From Natrinema halophilum (GTDB lineage: Archaea > Halobacteriota > Halobacteria > Halobacteriales > Natrialbaceae), in the NCBI RefSeq assembly GCF_013402815.2, contig NZ_CP058601.1, positions 558,001-622,000 of the forward strand: a stretch of DNA of 64,000 nt. The letters are read 5' to 3'. Positions 54,001 through 61,660 of this stretch are shown in pieces; position 1 is the first letter of the stretch, and each line of letters starts with the position of its first letter. The position numbers and the translations under genes were made by a program. The notes under the pieces are model-generated. The model had not been told where the DNA came from. It did not search any database and saw nothing but the letters and a program-made list of their open reading frames with translations.

Positions 54001-54248
54001 TTTTCCCACTCGGAATCATAGTAGTACTCGATCTCCGGGTGCGTCTCAACGAGTTTTTCCACGTGATACCCTGCGAGACAATTTATTTCGTCGATGTCTG
54101 CTTGTTTCACGGCCTCGATCTGACTATCTATAATGGCCTGCCCTTGGGGCGTCTCTACAAGTGGGATCGGCTTGCTTTTCTGAGCGTCAAGCCGTCTGAC
54201 TCCGCGTCCAGAAGCCAAGAGGAGTGCCTGAGTTGGTGACTCGTTCAT
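51090..54248 (-). CDS. Glutamine-kinase-like PEP-synthase-type protein with N-terminal nucleotidyltransferase domain
   Basis: A 1052-aa multidomain protein. Residues 1-215 form a nucleotidyltransferase-like domain with a variant loop (LLLASGRGVRRLDAQKSKPI). Residues about 225-475 are a PEP-synthase/PPDK-type ATP-grasp domain (DPIVVRSSAVVEDGWHDSQA; VEFVVDNDGTVTILQVRPLA). A long helical middle follows. Residues about 955-1052 are the phosphohistidine swivelling domain with the catalytic His in GGVASHMAIRAAEFGLPAAI. Without the N-domain the length (about 837) is close to Campylobacter Cj1418, L-glutamine kinase (ATP + Gln to Gln-phosphate + AMP + Pi). The following genes match its pathway partners. 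Confidence 0.8.
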   Translation of the reverse strand: MNESPTQALLLASGRGVRRLDAQKSKPIPLVETPQGQAIIDSQIEAVKQADIDEINCLAGYHVEKLVETHPEIEYYYDSEWENDSNISGLAQYQQLLEGDLIVVTGETLLQPEAITRLRNVDCDVTVAVSRFPTNEAAQEAKRMLTEDELVLLEDGTVQPDVPDDQPPDARLLGAASVSDRGTERFRSAVMELSRADNEAAPSFYDVVATLSSADVCALEVEETVQTYDRQNALGRFLLGTKADTLARLDGILEEANILDQVVFDVATWEQTPEGVVDRIQSSFSSDPIVVRSSAVVEDGWHDSQAGAFHTALDVDLTDKRALTDSIKRVVESLQDGSGRADEDQVLIQPQVSDVAMSGVAFTRDLDSGGRYTVINYDDTTGRTDTVTAGEGSSQRTAYFRHGLDGIRTFEGDSSLASVRAAVEELRNLLNDPPLDVEFVVDNDGTVTILQVRPLAVHTGADRYDTRDVTDELESVAETIKGLQRSRPLVLGEGTVLGVMPDWNPAEMIGTEPDLLATSLYEYLITDDVWARARAESGYRDVRPEPLMVTLAGRPYIDTLVDFNSFLPATLPDDLGCRLVEHYVDRLSAEPDLQDKVEFDVAFTCLDFAFDERREQLEDAGFTDEEIATLRRHLRELTDDIVTGDVAPIATQCDRLVRLADRRQQLLDDEWETWSDTIRCVTHLLDDAREFGTLPFSILARYAFIGTVFLRSLGERGVLTDEEIETISEGVPTIAQELATDMQLLREGELDESDFLTQYGHLRPGTYDICSPRYDEDPSGYFDVDGGLDADPLALERDRESELTEWSPTLSPEAEAVFEDSRDRIRALIRDEGFTFTVDELISFITESIPLRELAKFEFTKNLSAALTLLRRGGREYHDLEPDELAALTFEEICQSATTNPSPVLSREFDRTINYRSKRAQIQDRITLPPVIRDSSEVRAFEVKSEQPNYITNETARAPVVQVEVREDLSPDELNGRIAMIPSADPGYDWIFGSDIAGLITKYGGVASHMAIRAAEFGLPAAIGCGEVVYEDITGAEVVELNCADGTFEKIN

Positions 54249-54400
54249 TGTTTTGTCTGTGGATTTCCTGACATATTACTCTGATACCCTGAGCTAGTAG
54301 CTATTCGATATTTAGAATTGAGTTCCTTATAACAATTCCCTATTAATCAACTGAGCAAGTAGCCAACAAATCACGATAAATGAAAATATATTGAACATAT
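54249..54400. promoter_or_regulatory. AT-rich boundary between glycan cluster and provirus
   Basis: About 150 bases of low GC between the glutamine-kinase-like gene (whose minus-strand promoter must lie here) and the end of the terminase gene. It is also the point at which viral gene order breaks off. No attachment-site repeat is recognisable. Confidence 0.45.
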
Positions 54401-55668
54401 TTAGAACGTCGAAGGGGTTGCTCGGGGATTGGGGTCTTCTGCCGAAACAGCCAACGCCAGTGCATCAACGCAATCATCATGGAATCCAGATGGGGAAGTG
54501 TATCGGACCCGCCCTCGTTCGCTCGTCTGTGATTCATAGACTTGGAGTTCGTTGATAAGCGTCTTCACAGACTCTGGGATCGTAATCCGTCCAGCTTCGA
54601 GTTCGGTGGTCAGGTTCTCGATCAGCGTTCGTTTGTTCGCAGGCGAAAATCGGACTGGATCGACGAAGTATCCGCTGTCCTCGAGATCATGAACGATTTT
54701 GTTATCGCGAGTAGCATCGAGAACGGTCGCGCTTGGCGTGTACGTATCCGCGAAACGTTCGACTGTCTGCTGGATTCGTGTCCACGTCGTTTGCTGGAGA
54801 CGCTTGAACGCTACAATCCGACCATCAGCATCGAGAACGACGATAACGGTCCAGTCTTCAACACGGGCAAAGTTGACGCCGATCGCATACGGTCCGGTGC
54901 TTTCAGCGGCGCTCATAGGAAGAAAATATGACTCAACATTGCGTTTGCGTATGTTCTGGAAGACACCACTCGCATCGTCAACAAACTTCGCGAGATATTC
55001 CTGTTCAAATACACAGTCCGGCATATCGTCGCGTGCAGCGGCCACCTCCGAATTGGGGATATGTGGGTTCTGATGCGTTGGGACTTGGAAGCTCGCGACG
55101 TCCGGATAATCATCTGACTGCCCTCGTTTGAACCATCGATAGAACCAGTTACGGCCCTTCGGGGTCCCGATAGCAATCATATCCTCCTGGGAATCCGAAA
55201 GCGTCGGTCGAAGTTCCTCAGCCCACGCCCGCTCGGGAACAGATGCACTCTCGTCGATAATGAGGAAGTCAACACCGCCTCCACGAAGAGAGTCTTCGCG
55301 CTCAGCCGATCGAAACGAATTTTAGAACCGTTCATTAGCTGCAGTGCGCGTGGCTTCGCCCGTTTGGGCTTGTCAGCGAGAATAGCCGGCGACAGTAGTG
55401 GCATCATTTTATCGAAGCCATAGTGGTTGGCATCGTCATAGGTGGGCCCGCACCACCAAACATTGGATCCAGGGTTCTCAAGCGCACGCTGGAGACCATG
55501 ATGAGCGCACATCTCGGACTTTCCCCACCGGCGGCCACAGGCAACAATTCGGAACCGTGCCGGATGGTCCATGATAGCCTGTTGCCCGGGATGAGGTTGA
55601 CACAATGTTCTGAGGATACGCTGCTGATCCTTGGTGTCCATCGTGTCGTCAGAACCCGCGTCACTCAT
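54401..55668 (-). pseudogene. Terminase large subunit, frameshifted
   Basis: Two frames together give a full terminase large subunit of about 422 aa, the DNA-packaging motor of tailed viruses. The first (from MSDAGSDDTM at 55668) has Walker A RIVACGRRWGKSEMCAHHGL and runs to GSKIRF. One missing T in the TTT run near 55312-55320 throws it out of frame. The second carries Walker B (VDFLIIDESASV), IAIGTPKGRNWFYRWFKRG and the nuclease domain (ATVLDATRDN, FHDDCVDALALAV). As written the motor cannot be made as one protein. Confidence 0.8.
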
Positions 55669-56230
55669 CGTTTTCACCTCCTGACGAGTCGATTTCGATC
55701 GATGATGGTGCCGACGTGAATCCGAGATCTTCGTAGTCGACATCGCCAGTCGTGGTGGTAGGTAACGATTGGTCGTCACCGTCACGGACAGTCTGATACG
55801 CGACGTCAAGATTCCGCGATTGCATCTCCACGTCAACCGATGACTGCTTCGGTTCTCGATGCTGAGCACCGAGGTCGGCAAGCCAGTCGTTCCAGTCCAT
55901 AACAATATCCCAGGCTGCTTTCGTTGCCTTCCAGTCGTCTTCATCAAGTAGCTCCTCGGTGATTGTCTCGAAGAGAACTCGCGTCGTCAGTTTCGCATCG
56001 GCACCAAGATGGGCATCAATCGCCTGCTTGAGGCGAGTCATGTCCCTCGAGATCGTCGAACGATGCACACCGAATCGTTCAGCCTCGCGGGCCTGTGTAA
56101 TAGCATACGGTGAACCAGCCTCGCGGATACGATGCAACAGCGCGGCTCTGCGTTCGTGGTGTGTGTACTCTTCAATCGGCTTGTTTTCGGGCAGTTTGAG
56201 TGCCGTGTAGTTCGGTAAATCTTCGGTCAT
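55661..56230 (-). CDS. HTH protein, probable terminase small subunit
   Basis: A 189-aa protein with a helix-turn-helix at about residues 40-70 (REAERFGVHRSTISRDMTRL) and a C-terminal region that would contact the large subunit. It starts at 56230 (MTEDLPNYTA) and its end overlaps the terminase large subunit start by eight bases. This order (small then large subunit) is usual in tailed viruses. The identification rests on position and HTH, since small subunits diverge fast. Confidence 0.7.
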   Translation of the reverse strand: MTEDLPNYTALKLPENKPIEEYTHHERRAALLHRIREAGSPYAITQAREAERFGVHRSTISRDMTRLKQAIDAHLGADAKLTTRVLFETITEELLDEDDWKATKAAWDIVMDWNDWLADLGAQHREPKQSSVDVEMQSRNLDVAYQTVRDGDDQSLPTTTTGDVDYEDLGFTSAPSSIEIDSSGGENDE

Positions 56231-56397
56231 GAGTTGCACCTCGTTGTAGTTCTGTCACTTCCGAGAAGCTCGATCAACTCGAATAACTCCCGGCGAGTCA
56301 GTGTGTTCGTATCTGCTGGCTTGAACGCTCTCTTGACGCACTTGCAGCTGGGCGGGAGGCTGTCAGTCGCCCATTGTTCGCGAGCGTTCTCGGACAT
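56227..56397 (-). CDS. Small viral protein
   Basis: A 56-aa frame starting MSENAREQWATDSLPPSCKC, ending with a stop that overlaps the start of the terminase small subunit gene (ATGA-type junction). It overlaps the helicase 3' end by 35 bases. The tail TLTRRELFELIELLG looks like an amphipathic helix. Unknown function. Confidence 0.5.
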   Translation of the reverse strand: MSENAREQWATDSLPPSCKCVKRAFKPADTNTLTRRELFELIELLGSDRTTTRCNS

Positions 56398-58567
56398 CAA
56401 TCGGGGGACTCACCCCCGTAGCAGCGGTCCGCCAATCCCACTCGCTCCTGCTTGCGGTATCACTCCCGGAGCTATCAATCCCGCCGCAGCGTTCAGGTTC
56501 ACGAATCGCCAACGCCCACCTATTAGATACCTCATAAGCGTCCGTTGGCGATTCATCGCCGATGTCGACAATACCCCGCGTCGGGAGCCCGTCGTCGCTG
56601 TAAAGCGTCGCGCCGTGCTCACCCGTACCTTCGAGTGCGTCGGCGAGGTCACCCTCGCGGAGTGCGTCGAACGCCTGACGAATATGTTCTTTCGAGCAAT
56701 CGACAGCGTCGACGATCTCTCGGGCGGTGAGCGACCCGGGCGCATCACGCAGCTCGTCAACGACGGCCTCCTGAAGATCGGTGTAGAGCCACTCGACGCC
56801 GGGCACTTCGACATCGACGAAGCCAGTCGGCGCGGCGTCAGTCCACAGGTAGACGGTCGCGGTCGCGTCGGGATTGTCGGGGCTCCGTGCGTATCGGCCG
56901 CCAGCCTGGGCGACGTGGTTCTCGCGAACACTCGCAAGGATGGCCGCCGCCTTATCGGCATCCGATCCCTCGAACCCACGACCTCGTGCACGGTACTCGT
57001 CGCCGTCGTCGTCGACGGCCGTCTCAGGTTCGGCCATAAGGTCAAGTTCAGCAAGCAGGTCCAGCACGTAGTCATCGACGGGATCCATACAGCCGTTCAC
57101 GAATCCCACGGCCTCGCCGGCGAAGTCGTTCCTCGATTTTTCCTCGCCATAGTGCATCGTTTCTGGGCTGATGCCAGCCTCACGCATTAGGCGCTGAAGG
57201 TCTTCCTCAACCTGCGCTGTCGTGATGGCGGTCCCGAAGTCTGCGCCGTACTCGGCACGAAGATGCTCGATGAGCGCGCACAGATGATCCTCGTCGAGCC
57301 ACTCCTGGGCTTTCTCGCCGGAAAGTGGCCGTGTAGCGTCGCCGACTTTGACGACACGAAGGCCTCGCTCGTAGCGCCGCCAGAGACGCCGTTCTTCGGC
57401 GTCGAGCACCTCAGCGGTATCGATCCAGGGGACGGTGTTAGCCTGCCAAACCGGCACCGCGGGGTGGGCGTCAAGCCCGAGCACACTCCGGGCCGAGGAG
57501 AAGTCAGGGGTAATGCGGACCTGGCGCACATCGTTGGATTCGTCGAGTACGACAGTCACCCACTCACGGTTCCAGTCCCCATCCTCACGAGCAGCGGCAT
57601 CAAGACGCGGCGGTTCGTTAGCGGTTTTGCCAACACGCCGTCCGTTGCCACGATCCTCGGACCGAAAGATAGCCCGTGCGAGTGCCGGCACGAGGACATG
57701 AGCGTCCTCGTGCTCGATGAACCACTCACGGTCGGGGTCCCGGTCGAGTGTGTAGTCAAGCGCATCGCGTTCGGTGGCGGCGTCGTCAACATAGTCCTCA
57801 TGCTGGGACAGCGAGACGAGCGCCTCCCAGGTGCTCACGGGTGCGTCGATCTCCTGAAGATATGCGGTGACCGCCGTCCGAACGCGCTCGGTCGACAGCT
57901 CCATGCGGAAGTCGGGTTGCTCGTCGATGATAATGTTGTTACCGTGGCGAAGCCCGGGTGCAAACGAGAAGTTATGGGTCGCAATTACAAGTGGCCAGTC
58001 GTCCTCATCGTCAAGGTCGCCTGAGGGACCCTCATGATAGCGTTCCCACTGCGTAATGGCCTTGCAGGAGTCACCACCGCATGGGAGCTGGGCGAAATCC
58101 TGGTCGTTGTGCTTTTGGACGTACTGATGGGCGGTCGAGAAAGGGAGGCCTTTGTGCTCGCACAGTCGGTCGATGACCTGTGACGCCGGCTCATCGTCGA
58201 CGGTGACGATTTGGCGGTCCTCGTCGTCGCACTCACGAACCTGCCGGGGATCGTGGTCGCCAGCACAGACTGGACAGGCCTCATGACGGCCGCGGAGGAC
58301 GTGGAACTGGCCACCCTCCTCGTCAGCAACCTCGATGGCCTCGTCGCGAGCATCACAAGTTTCGAGCAGGTGAACCACCGGACGACCGCCGGTGATGTCA
58401 TCGCGAGCATCCCACCGGGTACTAGAAATCTTGTAACTCTTGCCGATTGAGGTTGGGGCGTCGATGACACGGTCATCCTCGTGACGAATTACTTCTTGGA
58501 TGGTGTCCCGGAGACGGTCGCGAGCGGCGTCGGTGCTGGGCCAATCAAGGCCTCGTTTCCGAGCCAC
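56363..58567 (-). CDS. Helicase-like replication protein (probably 3' part of a primase-helicase)
   Basis: A 734-aa protein beginning VARKRGLDWPSTDAARDRLR (GTG start) with a Walker A-like VIDAPTSIGKSYKI near residue 42, a cysteine pair CPVCAGDHDP, and the Walker B-like strand NNIIIDEQPDF. It fits superfamily 2-type helicases of haloarchaeal viruses. A C-terminal winged helix (SLTAREIVDAVDCSKEHIRQ) is visible. Its coding frame is open upstream of the GTG into the primase (through QLDALAPHERKR), so the two are likely one gene split by a frameshift near 58650. Confidence 0.7.
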   Translation of the reverse strand: MARKRGLDWPSTDAARDRLRDTIQEVIRHEDDRVIDAPTSIGKSYKISSTRWDARDDITGGRPVVHLLETCDARDEAIEVADEEGGQFHVLRGRHEACPVCAGDHDPRQVRECDDEDRQIVTVDDEPASQVIDRLCEHKGLPFSTAHQYVQKHNDQDFAQLPCGGDSCKAITQWERYHEGPSGDLDDEDDWPLVIATHNFSFAPGLRHGNNIIIDEQPDFRMELSTERVRTAVTAYLQEIDAPVSTWEALVSLSQHEDYVDDAATERDALDYTLDRDPDREWFIEHEDAHVLVPALARAIFRSEDRGNGRRVGKTANEPPRLDAAAREDGDWNREWVTVVLDESNDVRQVRITPDFSSARSVLGLDAHPAVPVWQANTVPWIDTAEVLDAEERRLWRRYERGLRVVKVGDATRPLSGEKAQEWLDEDHLCALIEHLRAEYGADFGTAITTAQVEEDLQRLMREAGISPETMHYGEEKSRNDFAGEAVGFVNGCMDPVDDYVLDLLAELDLMAEPETAVDDDGDEYRARGRGFEGSDADKAAAILASVRENHVAQAGGRYARSPDNPDATATVYLWTDAAPTGFVDVEVPGVEWLYTDLQEAVVDELRDAPGSLTAREIVDAVDCSKEHIRQAFDALREGDLADALEGTGEHGATLYSDDGLPTRGIVDIGDESPTDAYEVSNRWALAIREPERCGGIDSSGSDTASRSEWDWRTAATGVSPPIDVRERSRTMGD

Positions 58568-59796
58568 GCGCTTGCGCTCGTGTGGAGCGAGCGCGTCAAG
58601 CTGGCCGATGGAAGCGTCGACATCGCACGACTGTTGATGTCGTTCTTGTCCTCCTGAAAGGCAGCATCAAGCAGTTCGGGAAGGTTTTCGTCACGGCCGT
58701 ATTCGTCGTCGCCGCTTTGCTCGGGATCGTAGTACCAATCTTGGTAACCGACCTCCGAAAGCACCGAAGCGCGATAACTTCGGTCGGGTCGTTCGGGCCA
58801 CTTCTGCAGGTTCGAACGGTCTATCAGCCGCTCAACGACCGCGCGGTTACCCCGACCGACCCACGAGTCCAGGCGGTTCGCAAGCCAGATCTCTGCGGAC
58901 GACCGGTCGTCGAAGCCGGCGGCCCGATACCGGCCATTATAGACCTTCCTGATACGATTACCGTCATGACTGTTCTGGAACGCGCGCTCAAGACGCTTCT
59001 GGACAGTGTCGTCGTCAGGGGGGTCACCCTCATCCTTGAGGTCGATGGTCGTCGGGCCACTGTCGCCGTCCCTATCGCGACGACTGGACGCTGGGCGCAT
59101 CGAATGGTTTAGGTCCTTGTCGGCAAGGGTTGCGATGTCGCGGTTCTCAACGAGATGGTAGACGCCCCCGGTCGGATGCACGGATCCAGGCGCGACGACA
59201 TACCTGTTCTCGGCACGAATCTCACCGACGTTGTCGTCGACGCGGGCGTTCTGGACATCGCCGGAGTTCCGATAAGTCTCGTGGTTGCCTCGACCGGAGC
59301 CCGAGAGCATTTCGAGCGTCGGATCGGCGGTCGGCGTCGGGAAGCTATCGTCGTCGTGGTCGATGAAGACGGCGTCTTCGGTACCGTGGTCAGCCTTGCC
59401 GGCGTAGATAGCGAAGCCGCGGGCGCCTTCCTCGCGGATCTGGCGGACGGCCTCCTGGCCGTCGACGAGGAACGATCTCCCCACAGGGCTGTCGAGCTTG
59501 GCGCGGCCCTTGATAATGGGCGCCTTCCCCTCGTCATCCAGGGGCATGAGCTGCGGGATGCTGCCAAACTCGTCGACGAATCGCTCTAGGTACTCGCTGA
59601 GCATATCGGCGCGCTTGGCATCGGTCACGTCTGAAACGTCGATGGGGTTCTCGTGCTCGCCAGTCGTGTCGAATCGGTCGTCGCCAGTGGTGTCGTCGCC
59701 CCCCGGAGTGCAGTCAGCGCAGATGTAGGCATTGCCGAAGCGCTCAAGTTCCTCGGTCGTGCCACAGCGGAAGCACTCCGTCACGCCGACCACCAT
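58489..59796 (-). CDS. Primase-polymerase (AEP) protein, 5' part of a split primase-helicase
   Basis: A 435-aa protein with an N-terminal zinc ribbon (CFRCGTTEELERF...CADC) and a bifunctional primase-polymerase domain: PIIKGRAKLDSPVGRSFLVD, the metal motif DAVFIDHDDDSFPTPT (DxD) and NRYVVAPGSVHPTGGVYHLV with its histidine. A helical region follows (DRSSAEIWLANRLDSWVGRG). The last 55 residues or so, after about AAFQED, are probably out-of-frame missense: the helicase frame reads GGQERHQQSCDVDASIGQL over the same DNA. It is the first replication gene of the provirus. Confidence 0.8.
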   Translation of the reverse strand: MVVGVTECFRCGTTEELERFGNAYICADCTPGGDDTTGDDRFDTTGEHENPIDVSDVTDAKRADMLSEYLERFVDEFGSIPQLMPLDDEGKAPIIKGRAKLDSPVGRSFLVDGQEAVRQIREEGARGFAIYAGKADHGTEDAVFIDHDDDSFPTPTADPTLEMLSGSGRGNHETYRNSGDVQNARVDDNVGEIRAENRYVVAPGSVHPTGGVYHLVENRDIATLADKDLNHSMRPASSRRDRDGDSGPTTIDLKDEGDPPDDDTVQKRLERAFQNSHDGNRIRKVYNGRYRAAGFDDRSSAEIWLANRLDSWVGRGNRAVVERLIDRSNLQKWPERPDRSYRASVLSEVGYQDWYYDPEQSGDDEYGRDENLPELLDAAFQEDKNDINSRAMSTLPSASLTRSLHTSASAWLGNEALIGPAPTPLATVSGTPSKK

Positions 59797-59978
59797 TAGA
59801 AACTTACCTCCGCAGACATCGAATTATCTATCGCGTTGTGTGCTGCAAAATACACATCGCTGAAAGAAGGATATCGGCCGCTATCGGTCAGTTTCGACTG
59901 GGCATGACAACTTTTAGTAAAATGCCCGGGGAGGGATCTACACCCTATCTTTACATGCCCACACTTATAGTATAAGTC
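59797..59978. promoter_or_regulatory. Divergent control region with operator-like palindrome
   Basis: This 182-base interval lies between the replication genes (minus) and integrase (plus), the classic position of a lysogeny-type switch. At 59963-59977 the perfect palindrome ACTTATA-G-TATAAGT ends one base before the integrase ATG. A further AT-rich box (TATCTTTACAT, about 59946-59956) is placed near -30 of the integrase start. Confidence 0.55.
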
Positions 59979-61208
59979 ATGACCGCGAACCCGGGAAAGT
60001 CGATCAAACGCCTCCGAAAGCGGATCGACGAGGCCGAGGACATGAGCCAGGACGATGCCGAAGCGCTCCGACGGATGTCGGATACGATTCGTATCCTCGG
60101 ACCGTCGAAGTACTCTGATTTCGCTCACGAGAAGTACCTCATGCGAGCCGTAAAGATGGCCCAGGAAGTCGGCGGGCTCGCAGACGCCCTCGAGGACCGC
60201 GCGGCGGCTGAACAGTTCGTCGCTTGGATCAATACAGAGAAGGCCGACTCGCCAGAGACTAACAAGGACTATCGCGTCACCCTTCGCCAGTTCGGCAAAC
60301 TCGCCAGCGACGATGACGACGTCGACGAAATTCCCGAGAGCATCGAATGGGTCCCTGGTGGCTATCCCAACAACTACGATCCGGCGCCGGATCCCGGAGA
60401 GATGCTCCGATGGGAACAAGACATCCTCCCGATGATCAACGCCTGTTCGAATCTTCGCGATCGCGCCCTCATCGCCTTCGCATGGGATCTCGGACCGCGT
60501 CCGTTCGAGCTGTTCGATCTGACACCGAAGCAAATCTCTGACCACAAATACGGCCTCCAGGTTACCGTCGACGGGAAGACAGGCCGGCGATCGCCCGTCC
60601 TCATCCCGTCGGTCCCCTACGTCAACCGGTGGCTCGAGGTCCATCCCGGTAGTGGAAGCGATCCGCTCTGGTGTAATCTCAACTCTGGCGACTCGATCTC
60701 GAACAATCGAATCCGAGACATCTTGAAAGAGAAGGCGCGAAAGGCTGACGTCGACCGACCCGTCACGCCCTCGTACTTCCGAAAATCCTCGGCGTCGCAT
60801 CTCGCGAGTCAAGGAATCTCCCAGGCACACCTCGAGGACCATCACGGCTGGACCCGTGGGTCGGACATTGCTGCCCGCTACGTCTCGGTCTTCGCCGATG
60901 CGAACGATCGAGAGATCGCGAAGGCGCATGGGATCGACGTCCAGGAGGACGAACACGAGGACCTCGCACCGCTGGTCTGCCCTCGATGCGATCGAGAGAC
61001 GCCCCGTGAAAACGAGGTCTGTGTCTGGTGCGGCCAGGCTCTCTCCCAGCGGGCGATCGACCAAGATAACGAGCTCGAGCGCCGATGGATGGAGACGGCT
61101 GGCGCGGTGGCCGAGATTGAGGACCTCTCGCTTGATGAGGTCATGGAGGCGAAGGACGCCGTCGACGAGAACGCAGCCCTTCGGCAACTGCTCCTCGAAG
61201 ACGACTGA
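59979..61208 (+). CDS. Tyrosine recombinase / integrase with C-terminal zinc ribbon
   Basis: A 409-aa phage-type integrase. An N-terminal SAM-like core-binding domain (YLMRAVKMAQEV; AAEQFVAWINTEKA) precedes the catalytic domain: first Arg in FAWDLGPRPFELFDLTPKQI, second Arg in TPSYFRKSSASHLASQG (the usual His of HxxR is Tyr), His/Trp in LEDHHGWTRGSD and the nucleophile Tyr in AARYVSVFAD. A zinc ribbon (CPRCDRETPRENEVCVWC) and an acidic helical tail follow, common in haloarchaeal integrases. It integrates or excises the provirus. Start 59979, preceded by a palindrome. Confidence 0.9.
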   Translation: MTANPGKSIKRLRKRIDEAEDMSQDDAEALRRMSDTIRILGPSKYSDFAHEKYLMRAVKMAQEVGGLADALEDRAAAEQFVAWINTEKADSPETNKDYRVTLRQFGKLASDDDDVDEIPESIEWVPGGYPNNYDPAPDPGEMLRWEQDILPMINACSNLRDRALIAFAWDLGPRPFELFDLTPKQISDHKYGLQVTVDGKTGRRSPVLIPSVPYVNRWLEVHPGSGSDPLWCNLNSGDSISNNRIRDILKEKARKADVDRPVTPSYFRKSSASHLASQGISQAHLEDHHGWTRGSDIAARYVSVFADANDREIAKAHGIDVQEDEHEDLAPLVCPRCDRETPRENEVCVWCGQALSQRAIDQDNELERRWMETAGAVAEIEDLSLDEVMEAKDAVDENAALRQLLLEDD

Positions 61209-61217
61209 CGCCATCAT

Positions 61218-61367
61218 CTACTCGTCACCTCCGTCGGCGAGCTCGAGAACGCGTTCGATATCGTCCGAGATCGGGAGGTCAGCTTCCGCGATCCGTTCGA
61301 ACAGGTCCTGTTTTTCTTCGACTGTCTTTCGTGCTTCGGCTTCGGGGTCAGGGGTTTTCGTACTCAT
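61218..61367 (-). CDS. Small acidic viral protein
   Basis: A 49-aa protein starting MSTKTPDPEAEARKTVEEKQ, charged and helical. Its start overlaps the stop of the preceding gene by four bases; its end faces the integrase end. Unknown function. Confidence 0.55.
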   Translation of the reverse strand: MSTKTPDPEAEARKTVEEKQDLFERIAEADLPISDDIERVLELADGGDE

Positions 61368-61660
61368 TCGTCGGTCACCTGAGAGAGAACGTACTGCTGT
61401 TCTTTCACGGAGCGTTGCGACAGTGGGATGCACGTGATTAGCGTGTCGTCGCCGGCCACCAGGAGGACGAGATCCGTCTCCTGGTGGTAGCGAGCGTACT
61501 TTGCAGGCGGATTGATGCTCGGATACTCGACTGGGATGGCCTCGAGCCACGCGGCTCGCGGGTTCAATTTCGGTTGGGCCGAACGCTCGGTCCACCGATC
61601 GTAGGCGTGCTCCGAGACGCTAATCTCGGTGTACCGCGGTGACTGCGTGACGGTACTCAT
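61364..61660 (-). CDS. Small viral protein of unknown function
   Basis: A 98-aa protein starting MSTVTQSPRYTEISVSEHAY, with YDRWTERSAQPKLNP and DLVLLVAGDDTLITCIPLSQ. The latter resembles the core of small RelE/ParE-like or phage DUF4258-type toxins folds, but I am not confident. It is joined to both neighbours by four-base overlaps. Confidence 0.6.
   Translation of the reverse strand: MSTVTQSPRYTEISVSEHAYDRWTERSAQPKLNPRAAWLEAIPVEYPSINPPAKYARYHQETDLVLLVAGDDTLITCIPLSQRSVKEQQYVLSQVTDE

Noticed and set aside
51090-54248. Plain call of phosphoenolpyruvate synthase
   Set aside because: The PEP/pyruvate-binding barrel of PEP synthase is not recognisable, the N-terminal domain is a nucleotidyltransferase, and the gene context is a glycan cluster.
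59796-61217. Long minus-strand open frame of 473 codons opposite the integrase
   Set aside because: The plus-strand frame has the catalytic residues of a tyrosine recombinase; the antisense frame shows no domain.
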